64,000 nt of DNA. It comes from Aquanectria penicillioides (taxonomy: Eukaryota > Ascomycota > Sordariomycetes > Hypocreales > Nectriaceae). The notes beneath the pieces are model-generated. The model did not search any database and was not told where the DNA came from. It saw only the letters and a program-made list of their open reading frames with translations. Shown piece after piece: positions 14,400 through 27,700 of the stretch; the stretch's first letter is position 1; each line of letters starts with the position of its first letter. The DNA is taken from assembly GCA_003415625.1 (NCBI GenBank), contig PYIU01000008.1, positions 2,666,001-2,730,000 on the forward strand, read 5' to 3'. Position numbers and translations under genes: made by a program.

Positions 14400-15960
14400 T
14401 TAACTTAAGGCAATAGTATATATTCTAAAATAAAACCTATATTAATTTAATATAGATAAAAGGGTTAATTTAATAAATAGTAGCAATAGAGTATAGGCAC
14501 TAAAGGAGAGGAAAGCATTAAATAAAGTATAGTATTATTTATTTATAAAGCCTAAAGGTTAGCTAACTCTTTTAATAAAAAGGGAAGCTATAAAGAGAGA
14601 GTTTCTAAAGAAGCTATTTTATTATATATAGGGGATATTTTACTATATTAAGGTATATTCTTTATATCTTATTAATTATTTATAGTATCCTTCTTTTATA
14701 TAAGTTTAATGCTTTTTTACTATAGAATAGATATAGCTTTAGGCTAAATAGTCTCTATAGTATAGAGTGCAATAATAAAGGATTTCTCCCTTTTTAATAG
14801 GGCAATTATTATATATTAAGCTACTGCATTAGCTATAGGTTAAAGTAAATTAGCAGTTTCTTATAATATAGCTATATTTATAGTATTAAAAGCATTAAAT
14901 GGGTTTTAATCCTTTATTAAAGGGTTTACAATTATAAAGTTTAATATTAAAGAGTAGTCTATTATTATATAGGCTATTAGCTTCTTTAATTAATAAAATA
15001 TAAAGGATTAAATTTATTTTTATTATAGTACTATTTTAGGCCTAAATAGGCTTTACCTTATTAACTCTTAAGGTATTAGCATTATTAATAGTTTTAATAA
15101 GTTTATTTATATTATTAAAAATAGATTTAATTTAAATTCCTTTTATTAAAATAGTAAAGGTTAAAAGAGCTAAAAAGGCATTATTTCTAAATGCAATAGC
15201 TATCTATCCTTCCTTATAGAAGGCTTTAGCCTATTTTAAAGTAAGGAAGGTAAGGACTATATTTCTATTAAAAAGGCAATATACTATAACTATATAGAAG
15301 TTGCTATAGGCTTAGTTTACTGCTTATATAGTTTTTATTAAAGTGCGGTTTTTAATATCCTTAAGGGCATTTTTAATGCAAATAGTAACCTTATACTTAA
15401 TGCAGCTATATATTATATACTTATTAGTTTTAGTGTTTATAGGTATAAGGCTATATAAAAGGACTAATATATAAGACTATTGCATTAGCTAAAGAGAAGA
15501 GAAGCCTAAGTTAGCTAAAGTAGCTATTATTGCTATAATAATAGCAGTTATTATAGCAATAGTGATTTTATTAGTAAGTCTCTTTTTAGGGGTTATATTA
15601 ATCTTAAAGGGAAGGCAGAAGCGCATCTTATATATATTAGCATAGGTTTAAAATACCTTTTAAACCGCTTTAAGAAGGTAAGATAGAATAATCTTAGTAA
15701 TAGCTTTATAGGCTTCTTTATCTTTATTGATTGTAAGGCTCCTACTGGCTTCTATTGCTTTATCTATTTTAGGCGCACTACTATATTAGCTAGCAGTAGA
15801 AAGGGGGTTATATTGGCTATTTTTAATGCTATATCTTCCTAAATTGATAACTATTAGAAGGGCTATAGCATTAGTATTGCGCTTCTAATGCGCTATTATA
15901 TCTAGGGGTAGCTTAGCATAAGGAATTAATTGATTGTAGTTTTAGATGTTTTAAAGGTAG
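14400..15960 (-). pseudogene. LINE ORF1 region, poorly readable
   Basis: The space between the LINE 5' end and the endonuclease is where an RNA-binding ORF1 belongs. I could not find a convincing zinc-knuckle or esterase motif in the mutated frames. The first 400 bases or so (15590-15960) keep more GC than the rest. The assignment rests on position alone. Confidence 0.35.
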
Positions 15961-16989
15961 TTTAAGATAGCTATAAGTAATTGCAAGTTTAAGGGTAGAG
16001 TTTATTAATAAATATTAATAGTATTAATTAACTTAAAAAGAATAATTAAAGATTATTAACTATATTAACTCTCTTTACTTTTAATAGGGCTTAAGGGGTT
16101 TAATTGCATTTAATTAAATATTCTTTTTATTTTTTTATTTAAAGGCATTAATAAATTATAATTATTAGGATTTCTATAATAAGTATTTTAGTATATATAT
16201 ATAGAGAAGTATAGGCTAGCTGCCTAACTCTTAAAGTTATAAATTATAATAAAATAATATATATATATAATAAAAGAATAAAATAATAAAATAAATTAAA
16301 ATATATTAAAATAATTAAAAAAAGTAAAGAAAAGGAATAGTAATATTATATTTAATAAAGCTTTATTTTAATGAATTTAAACTAGCTTTTTAAAGTTAAT
16401 AATAATAAATAAAATAGCTAATTAAAATAGTAATAAATATATATATATGCCCTTTAGCTAAAGTCTAAAAATTGGCAAAAATAATAAAAATTTCCTATTC
16501 TTTATAATTAATTAAAGGTTAAGTAATTTTTTTCTTTCTCTTCCTTTTTCTTTTTTAATCTATAAATTAAGCTTTTAGTAGTCTTAAGTATACTTTAATA
16601 TTTAAAAGTATTTAATTAAATGCTTATATATTATTTATACTATTATTTTGCCTTATATACCTTTATACTAATATATTAGCATTATATTAGATTATTGAAT
16701 TTTTCTATATATCTGCCTTAATTATAGTAATAGATTTTCTTTTTTTAAAATATAAACTTATATTAGTATCTTTACTTACCTTTAGTATTATTTTTAATTT
16801 TAATGCCCTTTATTTTTATAAAAGTAATAGATTTTCTAGTATTTAGAAATTTCTAAATCTTTATAATTAATTATCTATTACTTTTTTAAATTCTTAATAA
16901 TAGCTTAAAAGTATTATTAAAAAGTTTAATTAAATACTTTAGTATCTTTTTAAATAACTTAAAGGCTTCTCCTTACTATAACCTTTAAA

Positions 16990-17372
16990 TGTATTAATAA
17001 ATAGGGATACTAGCTAAAATATATACCCTACCTAAAAGGGTATAAGGTAAGTAAGTTTAATTAAAGATTGAATAGCCTTTTTAAGTAGCTATAAATAATT
17101 TAAAAGAGTATTAAAGCATTTAATTAAATGCTTTAAAGTATCCCTTAAAGAAAAGAAAGAAAGAAAATAAGGCAGAAAGTTATAAATAAAGTAATATTAT
17201 AAGGGGTTGCATTGGGACTTTAATAGAGTCTAAATGCAAGGAATTTAAAATTTTAAAAATAAAAATTAATTAAAGAAAACTGCCTATTTATTTCCTATAT
17301 CTTTAAGGTCCCTTTTATCTTTTTAACCAATCTAATAATAGATTGATCTATATTACTTTAAGCTTTAACTTA
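16990..17372 (-). repeat. Gypsy-A 5' LTR, left copy
   Basis: A 383 bp LTR with the same length and collinear sequence as four other copies in the window (33727-35247 split by an insertion, 52528-52910, 53382-53764, 60440-60822). Read on the minus strand it starts TAAGTTAAAGC, the mutated form of TGAGTTGGGGTC, and ends in taataca. It contains a polypyrimidine tract and the palindrome gcatttaattaaatgc. Confidence 0.93.
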
Positions 17373-20300
17373 ATAGTATAATACTGTATTGCAATTTCTA
17401 TTATTTAGTTTTTTCTTTTAGATATATTATTAGTTTAGAAGTAATATATAGTGGATATAAAAACCCTTATATTAAAAAAGGCTAATATAGCTCTTTATAT
17501 ATTGCTTATAAACTTTAGGTCCTAATTGCTAAAAATATATAAAGGTATTTCTTAATTATATAAAAGTAATGCTTTTAGTAAAATAAATACTTAATTTTAT
17601 ATAGTATATATTAAATGCTTTAATATAAGAATAGTTTTCTTTAAAAATAAATAGTTTATTAAGTATAGCTAATTTAGCTTATTATAGTTTAGGATTGCCT
17701 ATACTATACTTATAGATATAACTTTAGGAAGGTTAATTATAAAGTCTAATGCAATAGTATAAAATAGTTATAAAACTATAGGAATTAACTTTAGTTTATC
17801 TATTAATAGTCTTCTATCTATTAAATTCTCCTTATATATTAGGCAATATACAATAAACTTTTTTACTATTTTACTTATTTTATAGAAATAGATATAGCTT
17901 AATTTATATAAAATCTTAGAGATTTTAGTATACTATAAGTTATTATAGATAGTTATAAAAATAGTTTTAATTATTAGCCTAAAAATATAAAGTCTCTTTT
18001 GCTTTTTATAATCTATATAATAAAGCAATCTATTTTCTACTAGCTCCTATAGGCAGAATGAATTTATATATTGCTTCTTTTATAAGTTTTAAGCATTATT
18101 CTATTAAATCTCTTAAATATAGGTATAGATTCTATTAAGTTTTAGATTCTTGCTATATCCCTTAAGTATTTCCTTATGGAATTTAAGTAATATTGCAATT
18201 TTAATTGCATTAGCTTCTACTATATTGGCTTTAGCATTTAGCTTATTAAAATAGCTATTTACAGCTTATTAATAGAGTGGTTTCTTTATTAATAGCCTTA
18301 AAAGAGCATTTAAAACTATATTAAGGGTTTTAGAAATATAGAATATTTTTAGGTTAAATCTAAAGAGATAATTAGAGATTTTAGCAAGCTTTAGGTTAGC
18401 TTTATTAAGGTCTATTATATTAAGGGAAGTGTGCATTATAATCCCTTTTATAGTAGTATAGTCTATTATAATATTAATTAAATTGCAATTAGATTAAACT
18501 ATTTTTTATAGCTTTTTAATAGCTTAGGCAACTGCTGCTACTTTCGCTTTAGTAGAACTATAGCCCTATTCTATTAAGAAAGTTAATCTTAAAAGGAATA
18601 ATATTAGTTTTAATTAAGTAGCTAGAATATTCTTATTTAAAATGCTAATTTTATTTTAGTCCTTATAAAGCTAAAAGATATATAACTTAAATCCATTCTT
18701 ATATATATTTAGCTTAAAAAATAGAGGCTTTACTAAATTGTAATAATAAAGAAGGAACTGCATTCTTAAGAAGGTTTTTAAGTCTTAAAATACTTTTAAT
18801 TCTTTTTCTATTAATTTAAATATTTAGATTATTGCTTTCTTCCTTTAAGCCAGTTTTAATAGCCTAATTAAAATTAATTGCTGCTCTTTAGCTTATTGCA
18901 ATATTGCTATTTTTTATATCTATAGAGATTGGATTTAAATATTATACTATAGAATTCCTTACTATAGGTATTTTACTATTCTAATAAAGGTTTTAAGTGC
19001 TAATAGGTTCTTTAAAAAGGTTATTTTTATAAATGCCTTTAATCTATTGCTTATTTTATAGATTTCTTTACTATTAATAATAAAACCTAATAGCTATACT
19101 ATAGGGTATTTAAAGAAGGATTTCTTTATTGCAATTTATAGCCTATTATTTTATATTAACTTTAGGATAATTTTTAAGTGCTTTAAATAATTATTTAAAG
19201 TATTAAAAAAGATAATTATATTATTAATATAGGCTTGCATAAAGTGTTTATATTCTTTAAAAAGTTAATCTATAAACCTTTATATAAATACTAATGCATT
19301 TTTAAATCCTATTAATGCAATATTAAAAACCTTAAGTCCTTTATTAAATATAATAATTATATAGTTTTTATAGGTACTTAAAATAAACAGCTAGTAAAAA
19401 AACCTTAATCTATTTATTATAGAGTAAAATTTCTTGCCCTTTATATTAGCTATAATATTAGATTAATTAAGTAAAGAGTAGGCATTAGGTATAGCTAATT
19501 AATTAAGCAATTATAGATTAACTATAACTCTCTTTTTTCTTTTGCTATTTACTATCTTTTAAATAATAAAAGTAAAGTATACTATTAAAGCTAGTTAGTC
19601 TATTAGTTTTATTTTGCCTTTTGCTTATAGCTTATTATATTTTTTATTTAGTAAGGTGCAGTCTTTAATGCCTAATAGATATTTTCTAACTATATGTTTT
19701 TAGTTCTACTATCTATCTATTAAGTCTATTTATATCTTTATTTCCTTAAGTATAGAAATAATCTCTCTATTCCTATAAATATTATATCTATCTATTATAT
19801 TGCAGATCCTTTTTACTGCTACTTAATTTAAATAGGCTATATATACCTTATACTTATTCTTAATATTAAGGATATCTTTAGGTCTAGAAATCCTATAGCT
19901 TAAAGTATTAGTATTAACCTTAAATAGATTAGATCCCTTATCTTTTTTTAATGGATTATTCTCTTTTACAGTAGCTAGAAATCCTTCTATAAAGTTAAAT
20001 TTCTTTCCCTATAGGCTAAAGATACTTTTATCTATTTTAATATAGTTAGCTTCCTTCTTTTTATTATAATTAGCGATTTATTTTATTTATTATTACTATT
20101 TTATAACTAGCTTTTTATTGCTAGTATTATAAATTTAAATTAGTTTTAAGGTAGTTTTATTTACTATAGTATTAAAAATAGCACTATAGAAGAATTAAAA
20201 GTAATAGGCCTTTAGATTTCTTTAGGCATCTCTAAAGTTAAAAAGGTCCTTTTAATTAGCTTAAATAAAAGCAATCTTTTTTAATATAATTACTATTATA

Positions 20301-21700
20301 CTTATATTAATTATTGCTTTAGTAAAGTTCTTTTAATACATTTAAAATACTTTTGCCCTAAAGATTATATTATAGGCTAAATAAAATATAATATTAGGGT
20401 TAATAAAATTAATCTTAGCTTTATGCTTAAATAGAAAGTTTATTTTTATTAGCATTTTAGGTTTTAATTATTTTATAATATTTATAGTTATTATAAAATA
20501 TATAAATACTTTTTTATCTTTAGCAATTTTAAGTATATAGAAATTAAAGGTAGTTAATTTTAGGATTTCTATATTAGCATTAACTTTATTTACTCTCTTT
20601 AGGGCTTATTGCTTTTATATTACTTTTATTATATAGGCTTTTAACTATTTTTTATTAATTAAAACTATTAAAGTTTTAGTATTAATATAAATATTATAAG
20701 AATTGCCTTTATTATTAAACTTAATTAATAGCTTAAAGTAAGTGTTTGCTTTTTTTTTTAAATATTAATAAAAGTTAGGCCTGCCTATAGCTTTAATAAC
20801 TTAGCTTATTTTTAGTATAAAGTTTATATCTTTTATTCTTTCTTTACTTATATAATAGACTTTTATAAAAGCTAAATTATTTTTATTCTCTTTAATAAAG
20901 GAACCTTTTAATAATTTATTAGAATTATCCCTTTCTTTTATTAATATATATTTACTATTTAATAGTTCTTAATATCTTTAATAAAATCCTTTATTATTAT
21001 AATATAGCTAAACCTTTAAGAAATTAGCTTTACTATTTAAGGCTCTCTTTTAATATTAATATTAATTAAATCTTTATAAAGGCAGTTAATTCCTACTATT
21101 TTACTCTTAAATAAATATATATATATTATAGTTATTATTTCTCTATTATTTATATAATTAATTATTCTATTAAGATTTTATCTTCTATTAATCTATTTTA
21201 GGCTTTTTTAGGGTTAAGTTTCTATATTAAGTTTTTTAATTATTAAAGCGCTTTAAAGGTATAGTTTAGTACTATCTATTAAAATAGTTTCCCCTACCTT
21301 AATATCCTTAATATACTTTTTTATCTTTAGTTGTATTATTAAATCTATTGCTTTTATTAGCAATAAATGCCTTCTTTATGCTAAATCTATTAATCCCTTA
21401 AGGTATAGCTTAAAGCTTATCTTTAAGCTAATATTGCTTTTTATTAATTGCCCTTAAGAATAAAGATCTTATATTTTGTACTATTAATACTAAATAAAGC
21501 ACTTTTAGCTTTAGATTTAGTCTTATATAGACTGCAAAAAGGAGCTAAATATTAGCTATATAGCTAAAAGCCTGCTCTTTTATAAAGATTTCTATAGTAA
21601 ATGCTTATATAAAAATATCTTTTATAATATTAGTTTTAATGTATTTAGCTAATTTTAATTACTTTATTGTATTATTTAGCTTTATTTTAAATTCTTTATA
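17373..21700 (-). pseudogene. Gypsy-B pol: RT, RNase H, truncated integrase
   Basis: The minus-strand frame near 19.1-19.5 kb reads as a Ty3/Gypsy reverse transcriptase: LLNQLAIPNAYPLPNQS, then KGKKFYSII, GLKVFNIALIGFKNALVF, and AYINNIIIF at about 19211-19240. The last is the catalytic YIDD motif with both aspartates changed to asparagine, as TpG to TpA mutation of TTGATGAT would do. Integrase follows leftward: SKIVKKFIVYCLIY, then IALDFIINLPK, and a C-terminal stretch close to FFNIRVFISTIYYF near 17.45 kb. The frame is cut at 17372 by the Gypsy-A LTR. Catalytic residues are lost and stops are frequent. The upper edge at 21.7 kb is a guess at the protease end. Confidence 0.82.
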
Positions 21701-23583
21701 AAGGTATATATATAGTATATTAATTAATTATTTTTATAGCTTTTTTCTTTTATTTTAATTTAATTAATAGTAATATTAAATAAGTATAAATCTATAGAAT
21801 AAACTCTATAGATTTATATAGATATATTCTTAAGTATTAAGATTAGTATTTATTTAATAAGATTTAAATGCATTAATCTATAGTTTAATATTACTAAAAA
21901 TAATCTATTTTTTATTGTAAAATATACCTTTACTATTAATATTCCTTTTTTTTATATTAAGCTAAAAAAGGCCTATATTTTAAAGTTAAATATTATTTTT
22001 ATAAAACTTTAATATAAAAGTTAATACTTAATTAAGCGCTTTTATATTCTATTAAAGCAGTTTTAATATTATTAATCCTAAAAGTAATTAATATAAAAAA
22101 CTATTTATATAGCTTAATATACCTTTATTTTTATGCCTTAAGTACTATAAGTTATAAGGCTAGCTTTAGTTATAGATCTTTAATTCCTAATCCTACTTAA
22201 TTAATAAAGGCTCTTTAATAGGCAAAACTAAAGGCCTAATATAGTAATCCTAAACTATTGCTAGAATGCTTGCCCTTAATGGCTAAACTTAAGCCTAAAA
22301 TATAGGATTTATTAAAGTAGTAGTAACTTTCTCTATAAATAGCGCTTAATTTAATAGTTCTACTCTTTTTAATTGCTAATAGATTGCTTGCACTATTACT
22401 ATTAAAGGGTTAAGTTTTATACTTTATTTAATAGTATTAAAAGATTTTAATAATTTCCTTAAACTAAAGGTTTTTTAGCTACTAATAGGATTTATCTTTA
22501 TTAGCATTAAGTTTAATAAGATTGGGGTTAATATTTAGCTTTTATTTAATAAACCCTTTAATTCTTTAAGGTCTATTAAATCCCCCTTTCTTTATTAAAA
22601 TAGGTCTTATAGTAATCTTTATAAAAATAGTAGATTATTTGCTAATTCTTTCTTTTTCTCTATTAAAAGTCTTTAATTAAAGGTATTAAAGGTTATTGCC
22701 TTTTTTTTAATAAATCCTTTTTAACTAACTATAGATTCTTAATTGCAATTAAAGTCCTTTAAGGAGCTTAAGTATTATATCTTTAAGCGCTTTTTTAGTA
22801 TTAATTCTATTATTTTAGCATTTAAGATAATGCTTTTAATTGTTTTTTAAGTAAATATAACTATATATTAATTAATAATATTTTAGTAAATAGGAAAAGC
22901 TTTTTCTTAAGGCTAATTAGTATTTTATAGTTTACTATTATTATTATATATTTAATAAAATAGATCCTTTAATTTATTAAAAATAAAAGAATTTACTAAA
23001 ATAACTCCTTTTATAGTATAAGTTAGATTTTATAATAAAAAGGTTTAAAACCTTTAGATTGTAGCTAGATCTATTAATTGCAGCTTATTAATTGCAGTTT
23101 AGTCTTAAAAGAAAAAGAATTCCTTCTTAAGTTAGCTAGTCTTATTTATTTAGCTTTTACTATTAATTTTAATAGTTCTATTAGTATTTCTATTATCCCT
23201 TTATAAATTATTAACTTTTAGATAGTTAATAAAGACTATAGCTATATAATAAAAAGAAGCAATTACTATTACTTATTATAGTTTATTTATTCTATTATAA
23301 GTAGTATTAAAAGTAATAGTTTTAATAATAGAACTATTATACTATTTATCTTATAGTTATACTAAAAGGTATATATATAGGCTCTATAATTATATTAAAA
23401 TTAATAGCTTAGCTATAAATAATAATTAATTGTATATTAAACTTTACTTAATTTATATCTTAAAACTATTATAATAATAGGTCCTAAGGTATAAATATAC
23501 TTATAGATTATTGATCTTTACTTAAGAGATATAGAGGCTGATTATTTAAGAGTACTATCTATTATATAATCTATATATATAAT
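17373..23583 (-). mobile_element. Gypsy-B LTR retrotransposon, 5' part only, RIP-mutated
   Basis: A second Gypsy family, different from Gypsy-A, on the minus strand. Its 5' end at about 23583 starts TATTATATATATAG (originally TG), exactly where the Copia-A gag stops matching its other copy. The 5' LTR must lie within the first few hundred bases leftward, but its inner edge cannot be fixed because the 3' LTR is outside the window. The left end is cut at 17372 by Gypsy-A inside integrase, so the rest of integrase and the 3' LTR should lie left of the window. It is younger than Copia-A and older than Gypsy-A. Confidence 0.8.
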
Positions 23584-24754
23584 ACTTTAATTCTTAATAA
23601 AGATTAGCTAAACTCTATTAAAACTTTATATTATTATATCTTTTTATTAATAGCTTAATAGCCTTTATATTAATTTTTATTAAAAATAATAATAGCTTTA
23701 ATTTTTATAAAATTACTATTTTTATAGTAGTAATTAAGTATATTTCTTTTAAATATAAGATTTTAATCTTTTTATATTATTTAATAATAATTATAATATA
23801 AAAGAGATATTTTTTTTAAATAGCTTAATTCTTTAATTCTTTAAGTATATTATTTCCTTTTATCTTAAAGTTAAAACTAATAAAATCCTTAATTTTAATT
23901 AATTATAAATTTATAATCTTCTTTTTACTTAAAGTAGGCTTTATTAATATCTCTTTATTCCTTAAGAAACTAAATATTTTATTTAAAGCTTTTAAGGGCT
24001 CCCTTAAGGTATAAAAGAATTAGCTTTCTTAATACTTAAAGCTTTTATTTTTATTATCTTTTACTTTAAATTTTAATTTATCTTTAGGCTATATTTTATA
24101 TTTAATTTTTAATTTATTTTTAATCTTTTAATTAAAGTACTTTTATAGCTTTTATATTTATTATATTATCTTTATTATTTACTATATTATAATACTTAAA
24201 TTTAATTAAATTTTCTATAGATCCTTTTTAATAGACTTTATTAATCTTTTAAAAAAAAGTAAAAGATCCTTAAGATTATCTTTTCCTTTAATAGAATCTT
24301 CTTTATTATTAATCTATTTAATTACTTTAATAATAAGAACTAGCTTTAGGGCTAGCTTTAAAGCTATTGCTTAAGTCTTAAGACCTTAATTAATTAATAT
24401 TATAAGCGCTAACTTTAAGGGATAAACTTTTAGTTAGTTTAAACCTTTTAAATAGCTATAATTTCTTCTTAAATTAAAGCTTTAGGCTTATAACCTATAA
24501 TTAATATATAGGCATATATAGGGATAGTTACAGCAGGCAATATATATAATAGATCGGTCTAAATTAATTAGGATTTATAAGGAATAGCTAGATAGTAGTT
24601 ATAGAATGCAGTTACCTATTTATAGTGCAGGGATTCCCTTATAAGGATATATGGCCTTAAGACCTAGGCCCACAAGGCCCCTAAGGTCGGCTTGTGGCCA
24701 GCCGCTATATCTATAGCAGCAACTACCTTTGCCCGGCCGCTATATCTATCTATA
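23584..24754 (-). mobile_element. Copia-A, left copy: 5' LTR and start of gag only
   Basis: A 5' fragment of a Ty1/Copia element on the minus strand. It is collinear with positions 46956 to about 48120 of the full-length plus-strand copy: LTR, primer-binding site and the first part of gag. The match ends abruptly at 23584, where Gypsy-B begins, so the remaining gag and all of pol should lie beyond the left edge of the window. Its right edge, at 24754, cuts the RNase H frame of Copia-B. The five bases after the LTR (aaact) are one half of the expected TSD; the other half is not in the window. Confidence 0.85.
24496..24754 (-). repeat. Copia-A 5' LTR, least mutated copy
   Basis: 259 bp, the best-preserved Copia-A LTR here. 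It keeps CpA-rich blocks such as tggccacaagccgacc (minus strand), which are TpA in the other two copies. It contains a TATA-like cactataaatagg about halfway (plus-strand positions near 24615-24627). A gatatagcggc motif occurs twice about 30 bp apart near its start. The primer-binding site follows at about 24483-24495. Confidence 0.88.
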
Positions 24755-27700
24755 AAACTAATATTAAAAGCTATTAAAAGGCTATTATCTTTACTATTAG
24801 GCTTAGCTTTATACTATAAGGAAAATCCCTATATTTATATAAAATACTAAAGGACTTAATCTATAGCTTTATAATACTTAAAGCTTAAATTTTAATTAAA
24901 TTATACTAGCCTATTTATTATAAAGATAATATTTAGCTAAATTATAATTGCAGTATATATAATAGTATTAATCTTTTATTAGTATAAGTTAATTAATTAT
25001 AAAATTATATTACTATTAAATAGAAAAAGCTCTTTAAATGCTATTAAAGTCTTATACTTAAGGTTTAATAAGAAATTAATAAGCAATTAATAGGCCTTAT
25101 TAATATAAATAGATTAAAAAAGCTAAAGCTATTAAATTGCTTTATTGCAAATAACTTTAATACTTAAGAATTAATAAAGAGGCTTGCCTTTTTTAATATA
25201 ATAGAGTTTCTAAAGGGATTTAATTAATTTAATTGCTTTACTTTTTAAAATCTTTAAATAATAAAGAATGCAATTATCTATATAAAAGAAAAAAATAATT
25301 TTTTTATATAGCTAATAGTAGTTTTTATTAAGTACTTAATAAAAGCCTAATAAATATAGGCCCTTTTTAAAATATTACTATTATAAAAGAGATAACTATT
25401 TAAAGCTATATAAGGCCTTTTAAAGCTTAAGAATAATATTAAGTTTTTAATATTTAATTAATATTTCTATATAAATATCTTTATTAAGGTCTATATATAT
25501 AAAGATATTAATTATATTATATTGCAATATCTTATAGTTAAAGCAATTAGCTAAAGCTATAAAGGTTTAAAATAATATTTTAGCTAAAGTAGCTATATAA
25601 ATATCTTATTTATCTTTTAGCTACTAATTGCTATAAATTACTAACTATACTTTAATTTTAATAAAGTAGCTATATTTATTAAGCTTATATATATATATCT
25701 AATAGCAATTAAGCACTTAATAATTATTTATTGCTACTTTAGCTATTTTAATCTATAAGCTTATTTTTTTATAGCTCTAAAGGTAAAAGGTTTTAGCTGC
25801 AATTAGCTAGTCTTTATATAGATATTTATCTATTTAAGTATAAAAGCTAAAAAGCTACTTTAATAAATATTAGGGCATTTTAGTAAATAGCCTTTCTATA
25901 AAGGGTTTTTCCTTTTTATAAATAAAAATAACTTTACTATATATATAATTAAAAGGGTAAGTTAAGCTTTTCTTTATTAACTTTAGTAAAGAGCTAATTA
26001 AGCTATTTCCTTTAGTTTAATAGAAGCATTTATAATACTTTTGCCTTTATAGGCTGCCTATTAAAAATATAGCTTTAAATAATATTTTAGGCATTATCTT
26101 TTTAAGAATAATTTAATAAGTATTTAATAGCTTTACTTCTTTAATATTATTATTATTTTATTGCTTTTATCTTTTTATATTTAAGTAAATAGTTAAAGTA
26201 TAAAAAAAGACTAATAAAGGTAATTATAAAGGTATAAAAATAACCTTAAATTTAAAGGTAATATAAATAGATTGCTTAATAAAGGTTTAATAAGTATTTA
26301 CTTTCTTTTTACTAGCCTTTATATACTTTAAACTATTAAGATTAAATAAGATTTTATTTAGTTTTTTATTTAAAAGCTATAATAATTATAGTAAAGGTTT
26401 TTATATTACTATAAGTAGCTTTTAAATGCATTTCTATATTGCTTTTAAGTTTTCTTTTAGTAAATTATTCTAAAGGGTCTTTAAATGCCTATTAAATAGC
26501 TAGTATTTATTAAAGGTTATATCTCTTAAGGTTATTACTTTTTTTAATAGTAGGTTTTAAATCTAAAAGGAATTACTTAATATATATTCTATAAGGAATT
26601 TAATTTAAGCTTATAAAGCCTACCTTTAAAGATAGTTTTAATAAAGCTATATATTTACTATTAATATAAAGGCTTTATAGCTATATAATTATAAATAGAA
26701 TAGATTAAGTTTTACTATACTATTAATATAGTATTATAAGTAAAATACTTTATAAAAAGACTTTTAGCCTTAATAAGCATTTAATAAGCAATTATAAAGA
26801 TAAATAGCTATTTTAATAGTCTTTAGCTAAAGGTATACTAAAAGCTTAGCTATTGCTTTTATTATATAGCTTTTCTTAATAATAATTGCTATAATATATT
26901 TAATATCTTTATTTTAGGCTTAAATATTTAATATAAAAGGCTTGTATTAAATCTCTATTATCTTTATTTTAGTGGCTATTTAATAATAGATTATTAAGAG
27001 CTTATTATTATATTTAAAAACCTTTACTATAGCCCTATATTATACTTTTATTATTTTAATAAAGCTTATAAAGGCAGTTTAAATTATAGATATTAATCAA
27101 TCTATAGTATAGTAATTCTATATATAGCTAAAGGCTTAATTTACTATAATCTATATTAATATATAGCCTTTATATTTTAATTCTATTAAATAGAAATTAA
27201 AGGCAATTTACTCTTTTAGCTTTACCCTTTTAGTAGCTTCTTAAAGTATTTAGTAGACTACTTAATAAGCCTTTACTACCCTATAGGTATTGCAATTAAC
27301 TATTATAATTCTTTAAGGGCCTTAAGGATTATTTAGCTTTAGCTTAATGCCTTAAGTAGCATTTAAAAGGTACCTAAAAACATTTAGGCCTAAATAGCTA
27401 AATTATTAATACTATATATATAAATTCCCCTTAAGGGGCCTTTATTAAGTTTATAATATATATTTTTAAATATAGTATTAAGCTAATAAGTAATTAATAA
27501 ATAGCGCTTAAAGGGCTAATAATTTATTTTTATTAAAGTATATATATTTTAAAATTTATTGCCTATAGATCTTTTTAATCTTATTAAAATGGCTACTATT
27601 AGCCCTATATAGGCAGTTATTATTAAATCTTATATTTTATTAAAATCTTTATTTTTTTAGCTATAAAAAGAATATTAAGTTTAATATTAAGGCTTTATAA